Shown: piece by piece, positions 20,570-29,386 of the stretch
Position numbering within the stretch: the stretch's first letter is position 1
Layout of the letters: each line of letters starts with the position of its first letter
From: CAVQBJ01 sp963710725
GTDB taxonomy: Bacteria; Actinomycetota; Thermoleophilia; Solirubrobacterales; Solirubrobacteraceae
DNA length: 64,000 nucleotides
Assembly (NCBI GenBank): GCA_963710725.1
Contig: CAVQBJ010000008.1
Coordinates: 1,302,001 to 1,366,000 of the forward strand
Direction: 5' to 3'
Notes under the pieces: generated by a model
Database searches by the model: none
What the model was told of the DNA's origin: nothing
Seen by the model: the letters and a program-made list of their open reading frames with translations, nothing else
Made by a program: the position numbers and the translations under genes

Positions 20570-22681
20570 TTGCGACGAGAGCTGTATCAGGGGGCTGAGC
20601 TGGAAGCGGCGGCCGTCGACGCGGCCGAGGTCCTGCTCGCAGTGCTCGACCGAGACGAGCGCGTCGTGCGCTTCAACCGGGCGTGCGAGCGCCTTACCGG
20701 ACGGAGCGCGGTCGACGCCCAGGGCCGGGCGTGGTCGGAGCTGTTCTCCGAGGACGGTGAGCCCGTCGTGGCGCTCGCCGAGCTGGCGTCGTCGAACGGC
20801 GACGCGACGGCGGCCACGACGCTGCGACGGCGGTCCCGATCGCACGACGGCGACGCGCGGGTGATCGATTGGCGCGTCAGCACGCTGGCCGCGACCGACG
20901 GGAGCCTCGGCTACTACGTCATGGCCGGGATCGACATCACCGAGAGCGTGGCCACCGAGCTCGACCTGCGCAATCGCGAGCGCCAGTTGAGCGAGGCCCA
21001 GAGCGTCGCGCACATCGGCAGCTTCGAGTGGGACGTCGTCGAGAACCGCGTGTCGTGGACGGACGAGCTGTATCGGATCTACGGGCTGGCGCCGCAGGCG
21101 TTCGGCGCGACGCTCGAGGCGTTCCTGGAGCGCGTGCACCCGGCCGACCGTGACGCCGTGCGCGACGGACTCGCGGGCGCGCTCGAGCGCGGCAAGCCGG
21201 TTCGCACCCGCGAGCGGATCCTGCGCCCCGACGGAGAGGTGCGCACGCTGTCCACCCGAGCGATGGTCGTCAACGACGAGATCGGCACGCCGCAGCGGCT
21301 GATCGGCGTGTGTCACGACATCACCGACAGCGAGCGCCAGCGAGCGGCCCGGCGCGCCGCCGCCAAGGCGGCCCGGCGCGCGAGCGAGCGGCTCGCACAC
21401 GCGACCACCCACGATGCACTGACGGGCCTGCCGAATCGGGCGCTGCTCGTCGACCGCCTCGAGCAGGCGCTCGAACGGGGGGCGCACGGCGGCACCGAGA
21501 CCGCCGTGCTGTACATCGACGTCGACCGCCTCAAGCGCGTCAATCGCTCGCTCGGCTACCACGCCGGCGACGAGCTGCTGCGCCTGCTGGCCGAACGTGT
21601 GCGCGCGACGGCCGGCCCGCTCGACACCGTCGCCCGATTCGGCGCCGACGAGATCGTCGTGGTGAGCGAGGTCGACGAGCGCGGCGCGCGCGAGCTCGCC
21701 GGTCGCATCGCGGCGGCCATCCGCGCGCCCGTGCCGGTCGGCGATCGCGATCTGATCGCCACGGCGTCGATCGGCATCTCGCTCGCGCGGGACCCCGAGG
21801 AGGGAGTGATGGCTCTGCTGCGCGGGGCCTTGGCGGCGATGCATGGCGCGCAGGAGGCCGGGGGCGATCGCGTCGAGGTCTTCCGGCACGAGATGAGCGA
21901 GCATGCGACGACCGAGCTCGAGATCGAGCAAGGGCTGCGTCGCGCCCTCTCTGACGGGGGCGTGCGCGTCGTCTACCAACCGATCGTCGACCTTGTCGAC
22001 CACCGCCCGCTGGGGGTGGAGGCGCTCGCGCGACTGCGGCTCCCCGACCACGGCGACGTCGCCCCCGGGCAGTTCATCGCGATCGCCGAGGAGACCGGCC
22101 TCATCCACGCGCTCGGGCGGCAGGTGCTCGCCGCCGCCTGCCGCGACGGTGCCCGCTTCATCGCCGCGATGCCCGCCCAGGATCTGCGCATCTCGGTGAA
22201 CCTGTCCGCGCACGAGCTCGCCGAGCCGGGGCTCCCGGCGCGGGTCGCGCGGATGTGCGCCGAGGCCGAGCTCGAGCCTTCGCGGCTGATGCTCGAGGTC
22301 ACGGAGACCTCGCTCATCGAGCGCCCGGGCGAGAGCGCTTCGGTGCTCGAGGCCGTTCGCGCGCTCGGCGTGGTCGTCGCCCTCGACGACTTCGGCACCG
22401 GCTACTCCTCGCTCGCCTACCTGCGGAACCTGCCCGTCGACCTGCTGAAGATCGACCGCTCGTTCGTGGCCGGGCTCCCCGGTTCCGGCGACGATCTGCA
22501 GATGATCGCGGCCATCACCTCGCTGGCGCACGCGCTCGATGTGCGGGTGCTGGCCGAGGGCGTGGAGACCGCCGAGCAGCTCGCCGTGCTGCAGAGCCTC
22601 GGCGTCGACGTGGCGCAGGGATTCTTCTTCTCGCGCCCGTGCGAAGCCGAGGATGTGATCGGGGTCCTCGCGACGATCTGA
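20570..22681 (+). CDS. PAS-PAS-GGDEF-EAL c-di-GMP protein with degenerate GGDEF
   Basis: 703 residues, no membrane segment. Two PAS sensors (about 15-125 and 130-255, the second with GSFEWDVVENRVSWTDELYR) are followed by a short helical linker. The GGDEF domain (about 275-430) has the active-site string changed to GADEI near residue 358 (RFGADEIVVV), so cyclase activity is doubtful. The EAL domain (about 440-700) is intact: GVEALARLRL near 483, SVNLSAHELAEP, LEVTETSLIE, ALDDFGTGYSSL, LKIDRSFVAGL and LAEGVETAEQ. It should therefore act as a c-di-GMP phosphodiesterase. The start is TTG 20570 after a purine-rich GGAAGGGCGGA stretch. It neighbours a flagellin locus, consistent with motility control. 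Confidence 0.9.
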   Translation: MRRELYQGAELEAAAVDAAEVLLAVLDRDERVVRFNRACERLTGRSAVDAQGRAWSELFSEDGEPVVALAELASSNGDATAATTLRRRSRSHDGDARVIDWRVSTLAATDGSLGYYVMAGIDITESVATELDLRNRERQLSEAQSVAHIGSFEWDVVENRVSWTDELYRIYGLAPQAFGATLEAFLERVHPADRDAVRDGLAGALERGKPVRTRERILRPDGEVRTLSTRAMVVNDEIGTPQRLIGVCHDITDSERQRAARRAAAKAARRASERLAHATTHDALTGLPNRALLVDRLEQALERGAHGGTETAVLYIDVDRLKRVNRSLGYHAGDELLRLLAERVRATAGPLDTVARFGADEIVVVSEVDERGARELAGRIAAAIRAPVPVGDRDLIATASIGISLARDPEEGVMALLRGALAAMHGAQEAGGDRVEVFRHEMSEHATTELEIEQGLRRALSDGGVRVVYQPIVDLVDHRPLGVEALARLRLPDHGDVAPGQFIAIAEETGLIHALGRQVLAAACRDGARFIAAMPAQDLRISVNLSAHELAEPGLPARVARMCAEAELEPSRLMLEVTETSLIERPGESASVLEAVRALGVVVALDDFGTGYSSLAYLRNLPVDLLKIDRSFVAGLPGSGDDLQMIAAITSLAHALDVRVLAEGVETAEQLAVLQSLGVDVAQGFFFSRPCEAEDVIGVLATI

Positions 22682-22699
22682 GCCCGGTGCGGCGCGACG

Positions 22700-23647
22700 C
22701 TACGGTAGCTTCAGCGTCGGCCCTGCCTTGAGCAGCGCCAGCAGCAGCCCGATCTGTTCGACGGTCGCGACGTCCTCGACGTAGTGCGCTGGGCGCGCGA
22801 ACGCTGCCACCGTCGAGCCGCCCGGGGCGCTCAGCCAGGCGATGGCCTGCGGAATCACCTTACTCAGGAAGCGCCGGGCGGCCTTCGGCGTCCCGAAGAG
22901 GGCGCTGAGACCCTGGCTGCTGTTAGCGACCGCCGGCTCGGGACCCGACGCGACGTTGCCTTGCACCGGGAACGTGACCGCGGGCGACGTCGAATAGGCG
23001 AGCTTGACAGCGCCCACGCCGTCGGGCACGAGGCCTACGAGCATCTCTCGTGCGTTGGTCTCCTGGGCGTAGAACTGAAACCCGTAGGCGTTGGCGGCGA
23101 AGCTCCCGCCGTTGAACTGATTGTTGAGCGCGGTGCCGTTCACCGACGCCACCTCGACGAGCGCATATCCGGGGCCACTGCCGACGAGCCGCCGCTCGGC
23201 CGCGATGACGGGCGCGAACGCGCGCAGGTGTCGGTCGCGCAGGCAGGATGCGGGCAGCGGTTCGTACTGCAGCGTCGTGCCGACGACCAGGTAGACGGAG
23301 GCGCCGTCGAGCGTGGCGAGCAGGCGGGTCTCGGCCGGGTCGAACGAGGCGAGCACCGACGACACCGCCTTCCCCACGTCGGCGGTGGAGGGCGGGACGT
23401 CGCTCGGCGCCTGCGCGCGACGCAGGATCGCGTAGCGGGCCACGACGCTCGCCGGCGCCGGCGCCGCGTCGGGCGGCGCGCTCTCCGGCCCGAGTAGCGC
23501 GATCAGGCACTTCAGGGCCACGCGCTGGCTCGGGGTCAGCGGTCGAGCGGCGAGCGCAGTCGGCGCGGCGGCGATCGCGACCAAGGTGACCAGCGCGAGC
23601 GCGAGCGTCGTTCGCCGCGTCGTCCCTCGGAGGGTTCCTCGGAGCAC
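22700..23647 (-). CDS. Secreted protein of unknown function
   Basis: 315 residues. The N-terminus is a basic stretch followed by a signal peptide (TLALALVTLVAIAAAPTALA). The mature part has mixed alpha/beta character, two Cys (CLIALLG and ASCLRDRHL) that could form a disulphide, and strings such as LDGASVYLVVGTTLQYEPL and GPGYALVEVASVNGTALNN. It resembles exported proteins of unknown role in Solirubrobacterales, but no family is recognised. It is the last of four minus-strand genes below the ECF sigma factor, 119 bases from the 76-residue gene. Confidence 0.7.
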   Translation of the reverse strand: MLRGTLRGTTRRTTLALALVTLVAIAAAPTALAARPLTPSQRVALKCLIALLGPESAPPDAAPAPASVVARYAILRRAQAPSDVPPSTADVGKAVSSVLASFDPAETRLLATLDGASVYLVVGTTLQYEPLPASCLRDRHLRAFAPVIAAERRLVGSGPGYALVEVASVNGTALNNQFNGGSFAANAYGFQFYAQETNAREMLVGLVPDGVGAVKLAYSTSPAVTFPVQGNVASGPEPAVANSSQGLSALFGTPKAARRFLSKVIPQAIAWLSAPGGSTVAAFARPAHYVEDVATVEQIGLLLALLKAGPTLKLP

Positions 23648-23766
23648 CCCGCCCGTATCGGTCGGCCTGGCCGCGACCTTGAGCCTCGCGCCGCTCGGCC
23701 CCGCGCCGGCGCACGGCGTTCGGCCGCTGCGCGGGCGCGGGGCCTTGGTGAGGAGCGCAGGCGCGG

Positions 23767-23997
23767 TCAGGCCTTCGCCGCGAAGTGCGGCTGGCCGCCG
23801 TTCGCCTCGACGCGGAGTACGTGCGGGAGCTCCGCGAACGGCGTGTTCGCGTGCTCGGCGGGCACCTCGATGACGAGATGCTTCTCGCCCGGCGCCGGCA
23901 CGTAGCGCAGCGTCCCCTTGTCGTTGCGCAGCCTCTCCGGGTCGAAGAGGGTGACGATCTCGCCGGTCGTCTCGTTGTAGCTGACTGCGAGCTTCAT
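23767..23997 (-). CDS. Small hypothetical protein (76 aa)
   Basis: Begins MKLAVSYNETTGEIVTLFDP, then LRYVPAPGEKHLVIEVPAEH and ends with a His/Ala-rich tail. It is predicted to be a small beta-sheet protein without signal peptide or membrane segment. ATG 23997 has a good AGGAGA ribosome site (AGGAGATCTGATC-ATG). It sits 31 bases after the 85-residue gene on the same strand, so the two are very likely co-transcribed. Function unknown. Confidence 0.7.
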   Translation of the reverse strand: MKLAVSYNETTGEIVTLFDPERLRNDKGTLRYVPAPGEKHLVIEVPAEHANTPFAELPHVLRVEANGGQPHFAAKA

Positions 23998-24028
23998 GAT
24001 CAGATCTCCTGTCTCGTCCGGCCGGGCG

Positions 24029-24286
24029 CTAGTTGCTCGCGGTCTGGAGGTTGTACTGGGTCGAGTTCGGGCCGTTGTTGGTCACCGAATACGAGAACGA
24101 GTAGGTGCCGTTGGGGTTCAGCGACACCGTCGGGTCGGTATAGGACAGCGCGGCATCGGTGTTGAGCGGCTGCGGCTGGTTGATCGAGTCACCCTGCCAA
24201 CCGGAGTTGTCCCAGGTGAACACCCAGCCCTGGGTCGCCCCGCTGGCGATGAAGATGTTCGCGCCGCCGTTTGAGATGAATGACAT
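24029..24286 (-). CDS. Small beta-rich hypothetical protein (85 aa)
   Basis: Starts MSFISNGGANIFIASGATQG, then WVFTWDNSGWQGD and NPNGTYSFSYSVTNNGP. Alternating hydrophobic and polar residues with many Asn, Gly, Ser and aromatic residues suggest a compact beta sandwich, perhaps lectin-like. There is no signal peptide and no Cys. ATG 24286 has AAGGAG at the right distance. It follows the ECF sigma gene (112-bp gap) and precedes the 76-residue gene. The composition differs from its neighbours (few Arg/Ala), which suggests abundant expression. Function unknown. Confidence 0.7.
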   Translation of the reverse strand: MSFISNGGANIFIASGATQGWVFTWDNSGWQGDSINQPQPLNTDAALSYTDPTVSLNPNGTYSFSYSVTNNGPNSTQYNLQTASN

Positions 24287-24398
24287 GCTCAGTGTCTCCT
24301 TGTCGTCTTCGCGGCGGCGCCTCACCGTGAGAGCCAGGCCGCGACCTGTGTCGATAAGAGCGCGCAGTCGGGCCGACTGATACAGGCCGCGCGGTCGT

Positions 24399-25154
24399 TC
24401 ACGCGGCGAGCGGGCGCAGCCCGTCGGGGTCGGCAAGCGTCTCGTGCAGGCGTCCGAGGGCACGTCCGCGCGTCGGACCGATCGTGCCGACGGCCACGCC
24501 CAGGGTGTCGGCGATCTCGCGGTAGGAGCGCTCCTGCCCCGATCCGTCCTCGGCCACGAGCATCCGCAGCAGCGCCTGGTCGCTGGGGCGCAAGCGCCCG
24601 ACCGCGGCCCACAGCTCGGCGTCGCGCTCGTCGCGCAGGACGCCCTCGTCGACCGAGGGCTCGGACACGTTGGGCTCGGGGAGGTGGTCGCCGTGCGGAA
24701 TCTGGCGCTGCGCGCCGGCCAGGGTGCGCAGCGACTCCCGTCGCGCGGTGGTGACCAGCCAGGCCGGCAACCGCTCGGCGTCGCGCAGCGTGGAGATGTG
24801 GGCGACCAGCTTGCACCACGTCGCCTGCGTGACGTCCTCGACGTCGGCCGGGGTGAGCCGGTGCGCGCGCGCCACGCCCCGAACGAGCGCGGAGAGGCAC
24901 TCGACCAGCCGTGTCCAGCACGCCTCGTCGCCCGCCGCCGCGCCCGCGACGAGGCGCCGCAGCTCGCGTGAGGGGACGCGGGCGCCGCTGGGCGGCGCGG
25001 GGGCGACTCGGCGGAGCTCGCGCACCGACGACTGCTCGCCCGAGCGCGGGGCCGGGGCGACTTCATCGGCCGCCGCGGACCGGCCACCGACCAGCAGCGT
25101 GAGCGTCGGGCGGGCGGGAGCGGGGCGGGTGGAAGGGGTGCGAGAGGGCTTCAT
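24399..25154 (-). CDS. ECF-type RNA polymerase sigma factor
   Basis: About 251 residues. A ~75-residue Pro/Ala/Arg-rich N-terminal extension is followed by sigma region 2 (LVECLSALVRGVARAHRLTP and EDVTQATWCKLVAHI) and sigma region 4 (LRPSDQALLRMLV, then RSYREIADTLGVAVGTIGPT). The last string is the -35 binding HTH. ATG 25154 has AAGGAGA upstream and was preferred to the longer reading. The gene diverges from flagellin with a 183-bp shared intergenic region and is followed by two small proteins. No anti-sigma factor is adjacent. The N-terminal extension is unusual. Confidence 0.85.
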   Translation of the reverse strand: MKPSRTPSTRPAPARPTLTLLVGGRSAAADEVAPAPRSGEQSSVRELRRVAPAPPSGARVPSRELRRLVAGAAAGDEACWTRLVECLSALVRGVARAHRLTPADVEDVTQATWCKLVAHISTLRDAERLPAWLVTTARRESLRTLAGAQRQIPHGDHLPEPNVSEPSVDEGVLRDERDAELWAAVGRLRPSDQALLRMLVAEDGSGQERSYREIADTLGVAVGTIGPTRGRALGRLHETLADPDGLRPLAA

Positions 25155-25256
25155 CACTGGGTCTCCTTCTGCAGGGGTGCCGGGTGCAGGCAGAATCGGA
25201 AACCGGCGTTGCAGAACGGATGCGGGAACCTTGCGGCGTCCTTGACGGCGCAAGCC

Positions 25257-25283
25257 TCATGTTTTTCGGCCCGCGGCCGATGA
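25257..25283 (+). promoter_or_regulatory. Sigma-28 (FliA)-type promoter of flagellin
   Basis: TCATGTTT at 25257-25264, an 11-base spacer, then GCCGATGA at 25276-25283. This matches the flagellar consensus TAAAGTTT-N11-GCCGATAA in 13 of 16 positions with exact spacing. It lies about 55 bases upstream of the flagellin ATG. Confidence 0.75.
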
Positions 25284-25337
25284 CGAGCAGGTAGCCGACA
25301 GGGAGTCGGCGAGAGGCACGTCAAGGAGGACGAGCGA

Positions 25338-26402
25338 ATGGCCCTGTTCGTCAATACGAACATCACGGCGATCGACGCCGCGAACAACCTGAACACGACG
25401 GAGACCGGACTCGAGCAGTCCACGCAGCAGCTCTCCTCGGGACTACGGATCAACAGCGCCGCCGACGACGCCGCCGGTCTGACGATCAGCCAGAACCTGC
25501 AGGGTCAGATCAACGGCGTCGACCAGGCCAACCGCAACGCGCAGGACGGCATCTCGCTCGTGCAAACGGCGGGGGGCGCGCTGACGCAGGTGCAGCAGAT
25601 GCTCCAGCGCATCCGCGAGCTCGCGGTGCAGTACGGCAACGGGACGCTCAACGCCACCGACCGGGCGGCGATCGTGAGCGAGGCCGATCAGCTCATCTCG
25701 CAGATCGAGCAGATCGGCTCGACCACCCAGTTCAATGGCATCAGCGTGCTCAACAGCGCGTCGTCGATCACCTTCCAGGTGGGCGCGAACGACGGCGAGA
25801 CGATCAGCGTGGCGACGATCAGCCTCGGCGCGATCGCCGACGTCTCCGACGCCTTCAGCGGCGGCACCAGCAGCACGACCTACACCGAGGCGCAGGTGCT
25901 CACCGCCAACTACAACGCCGACATCGCCGACGGCTACGACGCCTCAGACGCCCAGGCCGACACGAGCGACCTGCAGGGCCTGCTCGACGAGGACGGCCTC
26001 CAGTACTCGTTCAACGGCGGTTCGTTGACCGAGGCCCAGATCGACGCCGACTACACGGACTTCGCGAATGGCATTCCGCCGCTCACCCCCGCGTTCAACA
26101 CGCAGCTGGGCGAGGTCAGCGGCGGCGCGAACATCTCCGAGATCGATGCCGCGATCAACGCCGTGTCTGGCGCGGCCTCGACCTTCGGCGCGGTCGAGAA
26201 CCGCCTGCAGTACACGATGGCCAACCTCTCCACCTACGAGGAGAACCTCACCTCCGCCAACAGCCGGATCATGGATGTGGACATGGCCACGGCCATGACC
26301 AACTTCACCAGCCAGCAGGTGCTCCAGCAGGCCGGCACGGCGATGCTCAGCCAGGCGCAGAAGCTGCCCGACACCGTGCTGTCGCTGCTGCAGGGCGTAT
26401 AG
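25338..26402 (+). CDS. fliC: Flagellin
   Basis: 354 residues. The N-terminal D0/D1 region is typical (MALFVNTNITAIDAANNLN, then LSSGLRINSAADDAAGLTIS and RIRELAVQYGNGTLN). So is the C-terminal half (FGAVENRLQYTMANLSTYEE, SRIMDVDMATAMTNFTSQQV, then LSQAQKLPDTVLSLLQGV). The middle (about 170-255) is a short, acidic, Asp/Ala/Tyr-rich variable domain. The ribosome site AAGGAGG precedes ATG 25338. It is a single gene with no other flagellar genes in the window, so the machinery must be elsewhere. It is transcribed from a sigma-28-like promoter and is divergent from an ECF sigma gene. Confidence 0.95.
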   Translation: MALFVNTNITAIDAANNLNTTETGLEQSTQQLSSGLRINSAADDAAGLTISQNLQGQINGVDQANRNAQDGISLVQTAGGALTQVQQMLQRIRELAVQYGNGTLNATDRAAIVSEADQLISQIEQIGSTTQFNGISVLNSASSITFQVGANDGETISVATISLGAIADVSDAFSGGTSSTTYTEAQVLTANYNADIADGYDASDAQADTSDLQGLLDEDGLQYSFNGGSLTEAQIDADYTDFANGIPPLTPAFNTQLGEVSGGANISEIDAAINAVSGAASTFGAVENRLQYTMANLSTYEENLTSANSRIMDVDMATAMTNFTSQQVLQQAGTAMLSQAQKLPDTVLSLLQGV

Positions 26403-26420
26403 GGCCCGGGGGCCTACGCC
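26394..26420. terminator. Possible bidirectional hairpin between flagellin and LuxR regulator
   Basis: GGCGTA (26394-26399) pairs with TACGCC (26415-26420), and GGCC with GGCC inside. The stem spans both convergent stop codons (TAG ending 26402 and TAG ending 26414). Confidence 0.4.
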
Positions 26421-29386
26421 GCCGCGCCGCGGGCCCGGCCGCGGCGTTCGTCGCGCTGGCCGACGCCGAGCGCCGGCGCGAGCGCCTCGCGCCCGCCGAC
26501 CCCGAGCTTGGAGCAGGCACCGGCAAGGTGCCCCTCGATCGTCCGCCGCGTCACGAACAGGCGCTGCGCGATATCGGCATCCGACAGCCCATCGGCGGCC
26601 AGCAGCGCCACCCGCCGCTCGGTCGGCGTGAGCGACTCGCGGCGACCGAGCGGCGCGCGCTCCGGCGCGTCCACGCCGGCGCGCTGCAGCTCCTCGGTGA
26701 CGAGCCGCCGCAGGCGCAGCCCGCCGCAGCGCTCGGCGCCGTCGAGCGCGCGCCCGAGCAGCGCGAGCGCCTCGCGCCGGCGCCGCCCGTCCTCGCGCAG
26801 CCCCGATCCGAGCGCGAACTGAGAGTGGGCGAGCTCGAGCCAGGCGCCGGAGCCGTCCAGCACCTCGACGCTCTCGCGTAACAGACCGACTCCGTCGGAA
26901 CCGCCGCGCGCAAGCCCCCCGGCGCGCAGCGCGAGGCCGAGCGCGCGCGGCGCCCCGAAGCGCCGTGCGCGAACGATCGCGTCATCGGCGAGGACCTGCG
27001 CGCCGGCACGGTCGCCGAGCGCGAGCGCGGTGTGTGCGGCCTCGACCTGCCAGTGCAGCGCGCTCGGGTTGAGCGCGCCGCGCTCGGTCTGGCGCGCGCC
27101 GGCGGCGGTGATCATCTCCTGCGCCGCGTCGTGGCGACCCTCGCAGTTGTGCCACAGCGCCCGGATCGCCAGCAGCACCGGGAACGTCGGGTGCGCCGAC
27201 CAGCGCTCGTCGCCGCCGGGCAGCGCCAGCAGGTCGCCCGCCGCCGCCAGCTCGTCACGCTCGATCGCGCACATCGCCCGCAGCGCGTGGGCAGAAGGCA
27301 GCGCGAAGGCCCAGCCCTCCTGCGCGGCGTCGAGCGCGCTCTGGAAGTCCGCGGCGGCGCCGAGCAGCTCGCCGCGCAGGTAGCGAGGGAAGCCGCGGAA
27401 GAACGACGCCGTCGCGAAGGACATGTGCTCGCCCTGGCGCTGCGCGCGCTCGATCTCGGCGGTCAGGCGGCGCTCGACCGCGACGAACTCGTCGGACAGG
27501 TAGAGCGCCATCGCCGCCATCGGCAGCGCGAGCGCGTCGAAGCGGTCGGGCGTGTCCTGCGCCGGCGGCAGCGCGCGGCGGGCGAGGACGAGCACGTCGC
27601 GGTGGTCGACGTCGCCGGCCTGGACGCCGCGGAAGGCCGACTGGGCAAGCACGAGTCGCTCGACGGAGGTGCGTCCCGGCGACTGCTCGGTCAGCAGCGC
27701 CTCGAGGCGACGGCCGATCGCCGTCTGCTCGACCGACGGGTCGGCGAGCGAGCGGACGACCATCATCTCCGCGGCCTGGAGGGACACGTGCAGCTCGTCG
27801 TCCTCGGCGAGCGGCTCGTGCGCCCCGCGCCGCAGCGTGTCGGCGGCGGCGGCGAGATCCCCGCGCTCGTAGCGGGCGATGCCGACCTGCAGATCGATGG
27901 CCACGCGACGCCGCGGATCGGCGATCGCCTCTCGCGCGCGCTCGAGCGTCGTCAGCCCCGTGTCGTCGGCGGCGCCGAGCTGGGCGCTGCCGAGCGCCTC
28001 GAGCAGCTCCGGATCCTCGGCGCCACCGGGCAGTTCGCGCGCCGCGCGGCTGAGCATGGCGACGGCGGTGCGCGGGTCGGTGTGGGCGGCCGCGCCACGC
28101 AGCGCGTCCGCGAGCGCCTCGTCGCCGCTCGGCTCGCACAGCAGCGCGTGGTTGAGTGCCCGCCGGCGCTGGGCGCCGACCCGCATCAGGACGTCGTAGG
28201 CGCGGCGGTGCAGCGCCGCGCGGCGCCCGGCCGGGATGGCGTCGCGCACGGCGGCCTCGACGAGCGGGTGGGCGAACCCAGCGGGCCGCCGATCGTCGAA
28301 CACCGTGGCCCGCGCGAGATCGTCGGCGAGCGTCGAGGCGACATCGAGGTCCAGATCGGCGATCTCGGCCACCCAGGCCAGGTCGATCCCCGGCCCGACG
28401 ACGGCGATCGCCTCGGCGAGGCGGCGCGCCTGCACCGGTAGCCGGGCCAGGCGCACGCTCACCCAGCGCTCGACGCTCGCCGGCATCAGCACCGACACGC
28501 GCGCCGCGGCGGCCGCGTCCGGTGCGATCCCCGCGGCGGCGACCTCCTCGACGAGCGCCGACACGAGCAGCGGTATCCCCCCGGTCGCACCGAGGCAGGC
28601 CTCGGTGAACGCCGGGTCCGGCTCGTCCCGGAGCCGGCGCACGATCAGCTCGCTGATCGCCCGGGCGCTGAGCGGCGCCGGCCCCAGGGAGCGCGAGCCG
28701 GCGAGCAACTCGAGGCGATCGAGCAGCTCCAGGCGCTCCGCGTCGGCGTCCTCGCGCGCGGCCAGCACGAGGCCGACGCGCAGGCCGCCGATGCGGTGCG
28801 CGAGGTGCGCCAGGAAGCGCAGCGACGAGATGTCGGCCCACTGGGCGTCGTCGACGAGCAGCAGCAGCGGCCGCTGCTCGGACAGCTCGGCGACGTGCCA
28901 GTACAGGCCGTGCTCGACCGCGAAGCGATCCGGGACGGCGGCGGCGCCCGTCGAGCCGGCAGGCACGGCCTCCCAGTCCTCCTGCAGGGCCGCCGCCGCG
29001 AGCGCCGCCGCGCCCTCGAGCGCGATCGCGGGACCGGAGCGCTGCTCGCGCCCGAGCAGCTGGCGCACGATCCCCCACTCGAACCCCGATTCCAGCTCCG
29101 CGCCGCAGGCCTCCAGCACGGAGAGAGAGCGCGATCCGCCTGCGGCGGCGCCGGCCCGCAGCAGCGCCGTCTTGCCGATCCCCGGGACGCCCCGGATCAC
29201 CGCCAGACCCCCGGTCCCCGAGCCCGCGTCGCCGATCACGTCCCCGATCGCCGCAAGCTCCCGACCGCGCTCGCACAGCGCGAGCTCGACGGCGGGCCCC
29301 GACGGCGACGCCACGAGCCCAGCTGCGGTTCTCGCGTCGGCCGCGCCCGCGCCCGGCGCCCGGCGTGCCGCGCGCCCCGACGGCAT
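26414..29386 (-). CDS. AAA-LuxR part of a BTAD/AAA/LuxR regulator
   Basis: 990 residues read from ATG 29386. A STAND-type ATPase comes first: CERGRELAAIGDVI, Walker A GVPGIGKTALLRAG, Walker B PLLLLVDDAQWAD. A long TPR-like helical array follows (about 400-900). A C-terminal LuxR HTH ends it: ESLTPTERRVALLAADGLSD, then IAQRLFVTRRTIEGHLAGAC. Such proteins are large ATP-dependent activators. The ATG at 29386 is probably not the real start: the upstream frame encodes a BTAD domain with no stop for another 2 kb, so one base-pair shift near 29.35 kb most likely splits a single ~1,240-residue protein. The gene is divergent from the YcaO cluster and is its likely regulator. Confidence 0.8.
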   Translation of the reverse strand: MPSGRAARRAPGAGAADARTAAGLVASPSGPAVELALCERGRELAAIGDVIGDAGSGTGGLAVIRGVPGIGKTALLRAGAAAGGSRSLSVLEACGAELESGFEWGIVRQLLGREQRSGPAIALEGAAALAAAALQEDWEAVPAGSTGAAAVPDRFAVEHGLYWHVAELSEQRPLLLLVDDAQWADISSLRFLAHLAHRIGGLRVGLVLAAREDADAERLELLDRLELLAGSRSLGPAPLSARAISELIVRRLRDEPDPAFTEACLGATGGIPLLVSALVEEVAAAGIAPDAAAAARVSVLMPASVERWVSVRLARLPVQARRLAEAIAVVGPGIDLAWVAEIADLDLDVASTLADDLARATVFDDRRPAGFAHPLVEAAVRDAIPAGRRAALHRRAYDVLMRVGAQRRRALNHALLCEPSGDEALADALRGAAAHTDPRTAVAMLSRAARELPGGAEDPELLEALGSAQLGAADDTGLTTLERAREAIADPRRRVAIDLQVGIARYERGDLAAAADTLRRGAHEPLAEDDELHVSLQAAEMMVVRSLADPSVEQTAIGRRLEALLTEQSPGRTSVERLVLAQSAFRGVQAGDVDHRDVLVLARRALPPAQDTPDRFDALALPMAAMALYLSDEFVAVERRLTAEIERAQRQGEHMSFATASFFRGFPRYLRGELLGAAADFQSALDAAQEGWAFALPSAHALRAMCAIERDELAAAGDLLALPGGDERWSAHPTFPVLLAIRALWHNCEGRHDAAQEMITAAGARQTERGALNPSALHWQVEAAHTALALGDRAGAQVLADDAIVRARRFGAPRALGLALRAGGLARGGSDGVGLLRESVEVLDGSGAWLELAHSQFALGSGLREDGRRRREALALLGRALDGAERCGGLRLRRLVTEELQRAGVDAPERAPLGRRESLTPTERRVALLAADGLSDADIAQRLFVTRRTIEGHLAGACSKLGVGGREALAPALGVGQRDERRGRARGAAA

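Noticed and set aside
20528..22531. 667-residue minus-strand frame opposite the PAS-GGDEF-EAL gene
   Set aside because: Composition is typical of an antisense reading and the sense protein has clear motifs throughout.
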